This document shows positions 1 to 6,481 of a DNA stretch of 10,000 bases, in pieces. The stretch's first letter is position 1, and each line of letters opens with the position of its first letter. The stretch is from Nitrospira sp. (GTDB lineage Bacteria; Nitrospirota; Nitrospiria; Nitrospirales; Nitrospiraceae), in the NCBI GenBank assembly GCA_020216985.1, contig JAIWOH010000124.1:1-10000 (forward strand). The letters are read 5' to 3'. Under the pieces are notes generated by a model. It ran no database searches. It was not told the origin of the DNA and was given only the letters and a program-made list of their open reading frames with translations. The translations under genes were made by a program, and so were the position numbers.

Positions 1-520
1 ATACGGGAAGATCAAGGTGACGACCGATCCGATCAGCCAGGAGCAATGATTGATTGAACTCTCGTTCGCGCAGTCGTTCAACATGGAGAGGGACCGGAAC
101 GATGACGTCAAGGGACTCGAATTGAGGAAGGCGGTCGGTGATAAGATCGGCCAAAGGAGCGGCCAGTGAGACCTTTCCCTGATATTTGAAGAGATGTAAA
201 GCTTCCCGTAGAGGCGAACGGTAGGGATACAACGTCCAGGCCTTCGTATAAGAGGGGGGACGTTTCCTGCAAGATTGGCACATATGATCGGGTGCATGGG
301 ATGTCGCGGCCGGCGAGAGAAACGGGTGGTCGCAACGGGCACAGCGGGAAGAGGTGATGGGAACAATGGAATTCCAACAGCCGACACAGAAGCAAGGAAT
401 CGGACTATCGGCCAAAGAAAGGCCGCAGGCCGCACAATCGACCGGCAACAGAAACCGCAGGGCTTGCCTGGTTATCCCGCGAACAGAATCGATGAACGAA
501 CCAGCCATCGATGGCATCAT
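1..520 (-). CDS. ComFC-type phosphoribosyltransferase, C-terminus cut by window edge
   Basis: Reading the complement from ATG at 520 gives an open frame of 173 residues that leaves the window at base 1. The N-terminal half carries four cysteine clusters, as in the zinc-ribbon part of ComF proteins: C29-x2-C32, C43-x-C45-x2-C48, C60-x2-C63 and C81-x2-C84. The diagnostic ComF block follows at about 97-115 (YPYRSPLREALHLFKYQGK), and 138-162 contains DVIVPVPLHVERLREREFNQ, the typical PVPLH..R...R.FNQ stretch. The PRPP-binding loop expected near the C-terminus lies off the window; family members are usually about 230-250 residues. ComFC proteins are needed for DNA uptake in competent bacteria, but many non-competent species carry one, so competence is not implied. 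Start choice is uncertain: in-frame ATGs occur at 550, 520, 517 and 508, none with a strong Shine-Dalgarno; 520/517 have CGGA just upstream. Confidence 0.88.
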   Translation of the reverse strand, partial: MMPSMAGSFIDSVRGITRQALRFLLPVDCAACGLSLADSPIPCFCVGCWNSIVPITSSRCARCDHPFLSPAATSHAPDHMCQSCRKRPPSYTKAWTLYPYRSPLREALHLFKYQGKVSLAAPLADLITDRLPQFESLDVIVPVPLHVERLREREFNQSLLLADRIGRHLDLPV

Positions 521-545
521 TCCGACGGTAAATCGATGACACTGG

Positions 546-575
546 TCCATAAGCCGAAAGCATGGGCTCTGTCAA
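546..575 (-). promoter_or_regulatory. Candidate sigma-70-type promoter for the comFC-like gene
   Basis: On the complement, a perfect TTGACA (570-575) is followed after 18 bp by TATGGA (546-551), which matches only 3 of 6 positions of TATAAT. Transcription would start near 538, just upstream of the ATG at 520, which would exclude the ATG at 550. The -35 match is good and the -10 poor, so this is a weak call. Confidence 0.3.
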
Positions 576-671
576 GGTTGTGCCGTTCCGAACCGGTATG
601 TTATACGATTGCCCGTTCGTGCCGAACCGGGGCGACGGCGCTTCGTTCGTCGGAGAAGCGGGCGTGCATGC

Positions 672-1367
672 ATGGTTGTTCTTAAACGACTGTCGAAGAC
701 TTATGTCCGAGGCGGGACCCTCGTCACCGCGTTGCGCGAGGTGGATCTTGAGATAGAAGAAGGCGACTTTTGCGCGTTCGTAGGGCCGAGCGGATGCGGC
801 AAAAGCACGTTGCTGAATCTCGTCGCCGGGTTAGACCAGCCGACGTCGGGCGAGATTATTCTCGACGGGCGATCCACCGTGGGATTCAGCAACGCCGAAT
901 GGACGGCCTTGCGCCGCGAAACCATCGGAATCGTTTTTCAAGCGTTTCATTTGGTTCCCGCGTTGACGGCGGAGGAAAATGTCGCGTTGCCGTTGCTGTT
1001 GCGCGGGGAAAGACGGCGCGACGTGATGAAGCGCGTGGATGAAATGTTGGAGATGGTGGGGATGGGGCCAAGGCGAAGCCATCGGCCTGGAGAGTTATCG
1101 GGCGGGGAGCAGCAGCGGGTGGCGATCGCCAGGGCGTTGGCCCATCGCCCGCGACTTCTTCTAGCCGACGAGCCGACCGGAAACCTTGATTCCCATCAGG
1201 GCGCCGCGATCATGACGTTGTTGAAAACACTGGTGACGGCAGGGAAGCAAACGGTCCTACTGGTGACGCACAGCCGACACGCGGCTCAGACCGCGGACTA
1301 CGTTTGGACCATGCAGGATGGCCGGCTTGTGGCGCGAGCCGAGCGTGCGGGGGAACCGGTTTCATGA
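672..1367 (+). CDS. ABC transporter ATP-binding protein, LolD/MacB/YbbA type
   Basis: A 231-residue ATPase, the usual length for the LolD/MacB/FtsE-like exporter ATPases. Motifs from the ATG at 672: Walker [10 protein letters not shown] at 38-46, Q-loop Q90 in VFQAFHLVP, signature [15 protein letters not shown] at 142-156, Walker [13 protein letters not shown] at 162-173, and H-loop H200 in VTHS. The VFQ.F.LVP..TA.ENV stretch and DEPTGNLD are typical of this subfamily, whose members power FtsX-like permeases that extract or export molecules at the inner membrane rather than import solutes. The frame is open upstream to an ATG at 609, but those residues are arginine-rich and unlike the family, so 672 is preferred; GGAG at 652-655 is rather far away. 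The stop codon overlaps the pyrD start. The likely partner is the 872-residue permease at 2689. Substrate cannot be read from the sequence. Confidence 0.93.
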   Translation: MVVLKRLSKTYVRGGTLVTALREVDLEIEEGDFCAFVGPSGCGKSTLLNLVAGLDQPTSGEIILDGRSTVGFSNAEWTALRRETIGIVFQAFHLVPALTAEENVALPLLLRGERRRDVMKRVDEMLEMVGMGPRRSHRPGELSGGEQQRVAIARALAHRPRLLLADEPTGNLDSHQGAAIMTLLKTLVTAGKQTVLLVTHSRHAAQTADYVWTMQDGRLVARAERAGEPVS

Positions 1368-2296
1368 TGACGGATCTGTCCACGACGATCGCGGGGGTCA
1401 AGTTTTCCGCCTGCTTCATGAACGCTTCCGGTGCGTTATGCGTAACGCGAGAAGAGCTGACGGCGTTGGGACGGTCGCGTACCGGCGCCATCGTGACCAA
1501 GTCGATGACGGTCGAGCCCCGACAAGGCAATCCGGAACCTCGGTATTATGGTTTTCCTGGCGGATCGATCAATTCCATGGGGCTTCCCAATCTTGGCTAC
1601 CGGGCCTACGCTGAATTGATCCCGGATCTCAAACGATTTGGAAAGCCGGTCATCGCGAGCGTCGCGGGGCTGTGCGAAGAAGATTTTGCGATCATCGCCG
1701 ATGCGATCAATGCCGCGGGACCGGATTTGATCGAAGTGAATCTGTCCTGTCCGAATATTGCCGGAAAGCCGCAGATCGGTTATGACCTGGAGGCTTCGGA
1801 GCGGGTCATGAAACGGACGCGCGCGCTGATTACGGTTCCCATGGGCGTGAAACTCCCGCCGTACTTTGATCCGGCGCACCATGAGGCGATGGGACAGGTT
1901 ATCGCAAGAAGCGGAGTCGATTTTCTCAACGTGATCAATTCGGTAGGCAACGGGCTGGTCGTCGATCCCGAGCGGGAAACCGTGGTCATCAAACCGAAAG
2001 GAGGATTCGGGGGAGTGGGCGGAAAAATCATCAAGCCTGTGGCCCTCGCCAACGTCCGCGCATTTTACAAATTGTTTCAAGGCGCCATTCCCATCATCGG
2101 CACGGGCGGCGTCGTGGACGGCGGAGACGTCTTTGAACATATCTTATGCGGAGCGTCCGCCGTGCAAATCGGAACGACGTTGGTGGAAGAAGGGCTCAAC
2201 GTGTTCGGCAGGCTCGAAACCGAGTTGGCCACATTGATGGTCAAGAAAGGATACCGCTCGATCGAAGACTTCCGGGGAGCCGTCAAGGAGTTATAG
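1364..2296 (+). CDS. pyrD: Dihydroorotate dehydrogenase, class 1A type
   Basis: A 310-residue cytosolic FMN enzyme of pyrimidine synthesis, oxidising dihydroorotate to orotate. The sequence follows class 1A enzymes (Lactococcus PyrDA, about 311 residues, fumarate as electron acceptor) almost end to end: FMNASG at 18-23, TKS at 45-47, GNPEPRYY at 55-62, GSINSMGLPNLGY at 67-79, NLSCPNIAGKPQ at 126-137 with the catalytic C129, GVKLPPYFD at 161-169, the VIKPKGGFGGVGG block at 208-220, PVALANVRAFY at 225-235 and IIGTGGV at 244-250. There is no N-terminal membrane helix, as class 2 enzymes have, and no PyrK partner gene in the window, as class 1B would need. The ATG at 1364 overlaps the ATPase stop (ATGA), and GGGGGAA lies about 9 bases upstream, suggesting translational coupling; a second ATG at 1367 is in frame. 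The class assignment is from remembered family sequence and is fairly firm. Confidence 0.93.
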   Translation: MMTDLSTTIAGVKFSACFMNASGALCVTREELTALGRSRTGAIVTKSMTVEPRQGNPEPRYYGFPGGSINSMGLPNLGYRAYAELIPDLKRFGKPVIASVAGLCEEDFAIIADAINAAGPDLIEVNLSCPNIAGKPQIGYDLEASERVMKRTRALITVPMGVKLPPYFDPAHHEAMGQVIARSGVDFLNVINSVGNGLVVDPERETVVIKPKGGFGGVGGKIIKPVALANVRAFYKLFQGAIPIIGTGGVVDGGDVFEHILCGASAVQIGTTLVEEGLNVFGRLETELATLMVKKGYRSIEDFRGAVKEL

Positions 2297-2305
2297 GGTT
2301 GGGGC

Positions 2306-2578
2306 TTATTTTCCGAAGCGGCGCGGCAACAGCCCCAATTTCAATGACCGACGGAGCAGTTGGGCGACGTTGCGGACCTCCAGCCGGTGCATCAAGTGAT
2401 AGCGATGCACTTCGACCGTGCGAATGCTGATGTTCAGCGCGGCTGCGATTTCCCTGTTGGTATGGCCCATAGCGACCATGGTCAGGATTTGGGATTGCCG
2501 AGGGGTCAGACGGCCGGACGCGCGGTGGGAACGTTTGGCTCGTGGACTCTGAAGCACCGTATTGCCTCTGCTTCGCAT
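2306..2578 (-). CDS. Stand-alone LuxR/GerE-type helix-turn-helix regulator
   Basis: A 90-residue basic protein that is almost entirely a GerE (NarL/FixJ/LuxR C-terminal) DNA-binding domain. The domain starts at LTPRQSQIL (24-32) and continues through GHTNREIAAALNIS (38-51) to the recognition helix IRTVEVHRYHLMHRL (52-66). Full-length family members carry an N-terminal receiver or ligand domain; here only about 20 basic residues precede the HTH, so no input domain is visible. ATG at 2578 is chosen because AAGGAG sits 9 bases upstream and the promoter below would start transcription inside the longer TTG-started version (2605). It converges on pyrD with a 9-bp gap and diverges from the FtsX-type permease gene, which is a plausible target along with its own promoter; this is inference from position only. 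Confidence 0.85.
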   Translation of the reverse strand: MRSRGNTVLQSPRAKRSHRASGRLTPRQSQILTMVAMGHTNREIAAALNISIRTVEVHRYHLMHRLEVRNVAQLLRRSLKLGLLPRRFGK

Positions 2579-2606
2579 CTCCGTGCACTCCTTTCGAGTA
2601 AACAAA

Positions 2607-2617
2607 GTTAGTCTAAC
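2607..2617. promoter_or_regulatory. Palindrome over the -10 element, candidate operator
   Basis: GTTAG-T-CTAAC is a perfect 5-bp inverted repeat about a central base and covers the predicted -10 box of the regulator gene. Dimeric GerE-type proteins bind short inverted repeats, so autoregulation is possible. The arms are short and may be chance. Confidence 0.3.
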
Positions 2618-2638
2618 AAAGGATCGAAAATGTGTAAA
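2610..2638 (-). promoter_or_regulatory. Predicted promoter of the GerE-type regulator
   Basis: On the complement TTTACA (2633-2638, 5 of 6 to TTGACA) is followed after exactly 17 bp by TAGACT (2610-2615, 4 of 6 to TATAAT). Predicted transcription start is near 2603, giving a 5' leader of about 25 bases before the AAGGAG and ATG at 2578. Confidence 0.5.
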
Positions 2639-2688
2639 CGAATCGAGCGATTTGTCCGCTCCTCCGAGCGTCTCGTGATCCGGCCCGA

Positions 2689-5307
2689 ATGATGGCCGCC
2701 GTGTCCTTCCTCAAAGTGCTGCGGCTGATTCTCGCCGCACAAGTCTTCCAGCGACCCCTTCGCACGGGGTTGACGGTCATCGGCGTGGCACTCGGCGTCT
2801 CCGCGTCGGTGGCGGTACGGACGGCTAACGTCGATGTCCTGCGCTCGTTCGAACAGGCGGTCTTGACCGTGGCGGGGCCTACGACTCTGGAAATCTCCGG
2901 AGGAGAACTGGGGCTTGACGAACGAATCATCACGGCGATCCGACAGGTGTCAGGCGTTCGCTCAAGCGCTCCGGTCATTCTGCAAACGGCGGTGATCACA
3001 CGCGGTGATCGCCAAGAGGCCGTCCAGGTGCTTGGCTTGGATCTTCTTGCCGAAGTCGGATCGCGAGGATTTCATCTGAGCCGACAGTCGGCGGATCGCC
3101 GGTTGGAGGCCATGCTTGACCCGAACACCATTTTATTGGGGAAGGGATTGGCCTCCGAATGGGGAGTCGCCGTGGGTGAGACGATCGATCTTCAAGTGGG
3201 GCCCGGCTTGACGGTCTGCAAGATCGTCGGGCTGCTTGAAGATGCGACGGATCGGACGGCTCTGTGGAGTCGTCTTGCCGTCATGGATATTGCGGCGGCG
3301 CAGGTGACGTTCGGCATGGTCGGGCGTTTGGATCGGATCGATCTCGTCACGGAGAAAGATCGTGACGTCGAAGAAGTCGCGCAAGCGGTGCGCGCGATCG
3401 TTCCGCCGACCGTGACGGTCGAGCGTCCGTCGAGTCGCACCGCGCAAGTCGATCACATGATGCGGGCTTTTCGCCTGAACGTCACGGTGTTGAGCTGGGT
3501 CGGTCTGTTGGTCGGCATGTTTCTGATCTATAACACGATGGCCTTTGCGGTCGCGCAACGGCGGCGCGAGATAGGAATCTATCGCGCGATCGGGATGACG
3601 CAAGCGAGGGTGGCCGGTTTGTTTTTATCCGAAGCCGCCGCGTTGGGATTGGCCGGCGGCTTGGCCGGAAGCGCAGCGGGGTTTCTTCTAGCCAGAGAAC
3701 TGGTGAGCCTGCTCAGTCGCACGATCTCGGATTTGTACGTTCCCGTGGGAGTCGGGAACGGTGTTGCCCTGGAGTCCGATTGGCTCTGGCGGTTGGCCGG
3801 GGAAGGAATCTTCGTCGGCTGCGCGGTCTCCATGATCGGTTCGGTCGGACCGAGTATGAATGCGGCTCGGACGGCTCCCGTGCGGGCTTTGGCGCCCGGT
3901 GATTACGAGGCGGGGCAGCGACTGCGGGTCGGTGCGTTAGGCATGGGGGGATTCATCCTGCTTGTCATTGCGGGAGTGTTGAGCACGGCCGATCCTATCG
4001 ATGGAGTTCCCGTGCCAGGTTATGCTTCGACTCTCTGCTTATTGGCCGGTCTGTCGTGCATGGCCCCTGTTTGCGTGACCGGTTGGCGCCGTGGAATCCG
4101 GCAGCCGGGGCTTCAATCGACGATGGCGGGAATCATGCGGGCGATCGCGATCGATCATGCGTCGCGCAATCCCGGCCGCAACGGGGTGAGCATCTCCGCC
4201 TTGATGGTCGGGTTGTCCATCATGATCGGCGTACTGGTCATGATTAAAAGCTTCCGAAACACGGTGGAAGTCTGGGTGTCGGAGACCGTGATGGCGGACG
4301 TGATCGTCGCGCCGTCGCTCTGGCTGCGTGGGACGGAAGCTGGGAGTACGGGAAGGAGTTTGCCGGGATCCTGGTCGGAGGTCTTGTCCTCGATTCCCGG
4401 CGTCGCGGAGGTCGATACGTACCGAGACGTTCGCGTGACTGTGCAAGGGAAGCGGGCGGCGATCGTGTCGCGCGACTTGCGGATTCATGCCCGGATGAGC
4501 CGATATTGGGTGCGCCACGGTGATTCCGCCGACCGGCTCGTCCGCGCCGCGGACACCGACGGCGTGCTGGTTTCCGAGATCTTGGCCGATCAGCTTGGAA
4601 TCCGGGAAGGCGACAGTCTTGAGCTGGTCACGCCGGAAGGGGCCAGGAATTTTCCGGTCGTCGCCGTGTTTTATGATTATGCGACCGACGGAGGAAAAGT
4701 CCTCATGGATCGCCGGCTCTATCAATCGTTGTGGCGAGACGACCTCGTCACCGTGTTTCCCGTGTATCTGGACCGCGGAGCCGATCTTGATCTGGTCCGA
4801 GAACGCATGGCGGCTCGATTGAGCGAGGTCGGCGGCCGTCTCCCGCCGTTGCTGATCAGCAACGCCGAGCTTCGCAAGGAAGTGCTGGAGATTTTCGACC
4901 GGACGTTTCTTTTGACCTACGTGCTTGAAGCGATCGCGGTCGTGATCGCCATGCTCGGTATCGTCAACACGCTGGTGACGTCGGTGTTGGAACGTCGAAG
5001 GGAGTTCGCCACGCTCAGGGCCATCGGAGCCAGCGAGAGGCAAATAGGACAGTTGGTGCTGTGGGAAGCGACGTACCTGGGCCTGATAGGAATAGGGCTG
5101 GGGCTGGTGGGCGGAGGAGCGCTCGCCGTGTTGCTGATCGAGGTGATCAACAAGCAATCGTTCGGCTGGACGATTCATATGATCGTCCCTCTCGGGGGGA
5201 TCCTGCAGGCGGTCGGATTGGCCGCCGCGGCCACGTTGATGGCCGGCTATTTTCCCTCGCGCTGGGCGGCGAGACAGTCGATTGTGGAAGGATTGCGAGA
5301 GGAATAA
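2689..5307 (+). CDS. FtsX/MacB-family ABC transporter permease, 10 TM
   Basis: An 872-residue inner-membrane protein with the two-module layout of large FtsX-domain permeases such as E. coli YbbP. Predicted TM segments are near 25-43, 266-288, 308-335, 369-388, 414-432, 446-464, 501-521, 743-766, 787-817 and 836-854. Two large extracytoplasmic domains (about 45-262 and 525-740) lie between TM1-TM2 and TM7-TM8, as in MacB-type periplasmic core domains. Both FtsX modules show the coupling signature just after a TM: RRREIGIYRAIGMTQARV at 291-308 and ERRREFATLRAIGASERQI at 768-786. The C-terminus has the usual PSRWAAR....EGLR ending. Such permeases couple ATP hydrolysis to mechanical work in the periplasm rather than classical transport. 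The ATPase partner is probably the gene at 672, separated by pyrD and the antisense regulator. ATG 2689 and ATG 2692 are both possible; no clear Shine-Dalgarno precedes either. Substrate unknown. Confidence 0.9.
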   Translation: MMAAVSFLKVLRLILAAQVFQRPLRTGLTVIGVALGVSASVAVRTANVDVLRSFEQAVLTVAGPTTLEISGGELGLDERIITAIRQVSGVRSSAPVILQTAVITRGDRQEAVQVLGLDLLAEVGSRGFHLSRQSADRRLEAMLDPNTILLGKGLASEWGVAVGETIDLQVGPGLTVCKIVGLLEDATDRTALWSRLAVMDIAAAQVTFGMVGRLDRIDLVTEKDRDVEEVAQAVRAIVPPTVTVERPSSRTAQVDHMMRAFRLNVTVLSWVGLLVGMFLIYNTMAFAVAQRRREIGIYRAIGMTQARVAGLFLSEAAALGLAGGLAGSAAGFLLARELVSLLSRTISDLYVPVGVGNGVALESDWLWRLAGEGIFVGCAVSMIGSVGPSMNAARTAPVRALAPGDYEAGQRLRVGALGMGGFILLVIAGVLSTADPIDGVPVPGYASTLCLLAGLSCMAPVCVTGWRRGIRQPGLQSTMAGIMRAIAIDHASRNPGRNGVSISALMVGLSIMIGVLVMIKSFRNTVEVWVSETVMADVIVAPSLWLRGTEAGSTGRSLPGSWSEVLSSIPGVAEVDTYRDVRVTVQGKRAAIVSRDLRIHARMSRYWVRHGDSADRLVRAADTDGVLVSEILADQLGIREGDSLELVTPEGARNFPVVAVFYDYATDGGKVLMDRRLYQSLWRDDLVTVFPVYLDRGADLDLVRERMAARLSEVGGRLPPLLISNAELRKEVLEIFDRTFLLTYVLEAIAVVIAMLGIVNTLVTSVLERRREFATLRAIGASERQIGQLVLWEATYLGLIGIGLGLVGGGALAVLLIEVINKQSFGWTIHMIVPLGGILQAVGLAAAATLMAGYFPSRWAARQSIVEGLREE

Positions 5308-5484
5308 GCGTCGCGGTCGATCGGCGACGACGGGATTCTTTCGTTCCGTTCATAGGGGTTCTCTTTATGAGATGGTTTTCATGTTGGACTAATGCCGTTC
5401 TCATGATGCGCAATTATAGTGGCGGTGCGGGCGAGAAACGACGTGGAGTCAAACGGCACGGGGATCAACAAAGGAGGAGAGAAC

Positions 5485-5811
5485 ATGAAAGATATGATCA
5501 TGGCTCCGCCGACCACGAGGCTTCAGACGATGAAACAGGAGCCCTTTCGTCTATGGGAGTCGGCCGCTTGGCTGCTCAGATGTTATGCGGAGCGGTGGAA
5601 AGAGCGAGCGAAGTTTTATGAGCGATACCGCGGCTATTTCCCGAACCTCTCCTCAGGCCGTTTTGTCAAACGGTGTCGGGAATTGGAGAAAATGTATCAG
5701 AGACTTTCGATGATCATGTTGGCCGTGCCGGTGAGAGAGGAAGAGTGGGTTCCCGTGCGGCTCCCTCTCGTGCGACGAAAGAGAGGACGATTGATCGCCC
5801 GCTATCACTAG
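5485..5811 (+). CDS. Hypothetical protein, 108 aa, basic
   Basis: Not recognised. The ATG at 5485 is chosen because AAAGGAGG (5470-5477) is placed 7 bases upstream, one of the best ribosome sites in the window; the frame is open further up but without a ribosome site. The product is a basic soluble protein without signal peptide or TM segment. The middle (about 22-75) looks helical, with an aromatic/arginine-rich stretch (AERWKERAKFYERYRGYFP at about 36-54). A short hydrophobic run SMIMLAVPV (75-83) is too short to span a membrane, and the tail is strongly basic. It stands 177 bp after the permease gene. A TATAGT (5415-5420) could be a -10 box, but no good -35 stands at the right distance. 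The strong ribosome site supports a real gene; function cannot be assigned. Confidence 0.7.
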   Translation: MKDMIMAPPTTRLQTMKQEPFRLWESAAWLLRCYAERWKERAKFYERYRGYFPNLSSGRFVKRCRELEKMYQRLSMIMLAVPVREEEWVPVRLPLVRRKRGRLIARYH

Positions 5812-5882
5812 CGGCTTCTGTTTCTTTTCTGGACAAAGCTGGAGGGTGCGCAATCCGGCCCAGGAACGGCACGGTGTCGGAC

Positions 5883-5939
5883 GGGGAGAGCGAGCCGAGT
5901 TGATCCACATTCACGCTCTCCCCTCCCGGAGAGGGGAGA
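5883..5939. repeat. Three-arm inverted repeat with two alternative hairpins
   Basis: Arm A GGGGAGAGCG (5883-5892) is perfectly complementary to CGCTCTCCCC (5914-5923), a 10-bp stem with a 21-base loop. The same middle arm, read as TCTCCCCTC (5917-5925), is perfectly complementary to GAGGGGAGA (5931-5939), a 9-bp stem with a 5-base CCGGA loop. The two hairpins cannot form together. No T-run follows, so it is not a standard intrinsic terminator. It lies in the 188-bp gap upstream of the gene at 6000. CTCTCCCC...GGGGAGAG palindromes are a common dispersed intergenic (REP-like) element in GC-rich bacteria, so it may be a repeat copy rather than a regulator. Confidence 0.75.
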
Positions 5940-5999
5940 ATCGGCCGTCTCCCGCCGAGTGGTATAGGTGAACGACGAGTACCGTTGTAGGAGAAAACG

Positions 6000-6269
6000 A
6001 TGGGAGTTTTCAGGCGACCTGAATTGGAAAAGGATAACCCGGTTGCACCACAACTTTATGTGGGACCGAGGAGACGTCATAAGCTGTTCCGAGATGCCGA
6101 ACGTGATCCCTCCTCCGCTGACGATTCCCTCGTTGACACGTTGCAAACCTTGAGTCAAGCCGCAAAACGATTTGCGGACAGTGTGCCGACTTTGAAGAAC
6201 AATCAGAGGGAGCGGGCTGCTCTTCTCAAGGCGATTGCGGAGGCAAACCGTCTCTTGCGGAAAGAGTAA
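6000..6269 (+). CDS. Hypothetical protein, 89 aa
   Basis: Not recognised. ATG at 6000 has AGGAG (5988-5992) at the ideal 7-base spacing. The product is small, charged and soluble: a proline/arginine-rich N-terminal part (about 1-36), then a likely continuous amphipathic helix from about 43 to 88 (DSLVDTLQTLSQAAKRFAD... to AEANRLLRKE), which could dimerise or bind a partner. No signal peptide or TM segment. It runs the same way as the motor genes at 6482 but with a 212-bp gap, so co-transcription is possible but not shown. The upstream hairpin block may affect its expression. Confidence 0.68.
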   Translation: MGVFRRPELEKDNPVAPQLYVGPRRRHKLFRDAERDPSSADDSLVDTLQTLSQAAKRFADSVPTLKNNQRERAALLKAIAEANRLLRKE

Positions 6270-6481
6270 AACCTTCGCATTTTATTCTGACCAACCGGTG
6301 ATATCCTCTTCCCAATCTCTCCATTGCTGGGAAAAAGTTGCCTGGCCCGGTCACAAATGCCTGTTCATCAGGATCTTTCTTCTCGCGAAGGCTTCTCAAG
6401 TTCATGACGGAACGATGAATCGCACGGCGTGAATCTTGAAAGCGTCGTTCATGACTGAATCCGTGGAGAGGGCACGCAAGC

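Noticed and set aside
609..671. Upstream extension of the ABC ATPase by 21 residues
   Set aside because: Arginine-rich translation with no family similarity; homologues begin close to the ATG at 672.
1436..2140. Long minus-strand frame of 234 codons
   Set aside because: It lies wholly antisense to pyrD, whose protein matches its family end to end; a shadow of GC-rich codon use.
2645..2670. Alternating GAGCG / CGCTC / GAGCG words before the permease gene, able to form two small hairpins
   Set aside because: Stems are only 5 bp; too weak to claim a switch or attenuator.
4039..5178. 379-codon minus-strand frame
   Set aside because: Antisense to the FtsX-type permease; composition rich in H, R, P, Q and D typical of shadow frames, no domain visible.
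5384..5420. TTGGAC and TATAGT as a promoter for the gene at 5485
   Set aside because: The spacing is 25 bp, far from the usual 16-18, and no other -35 box fits.
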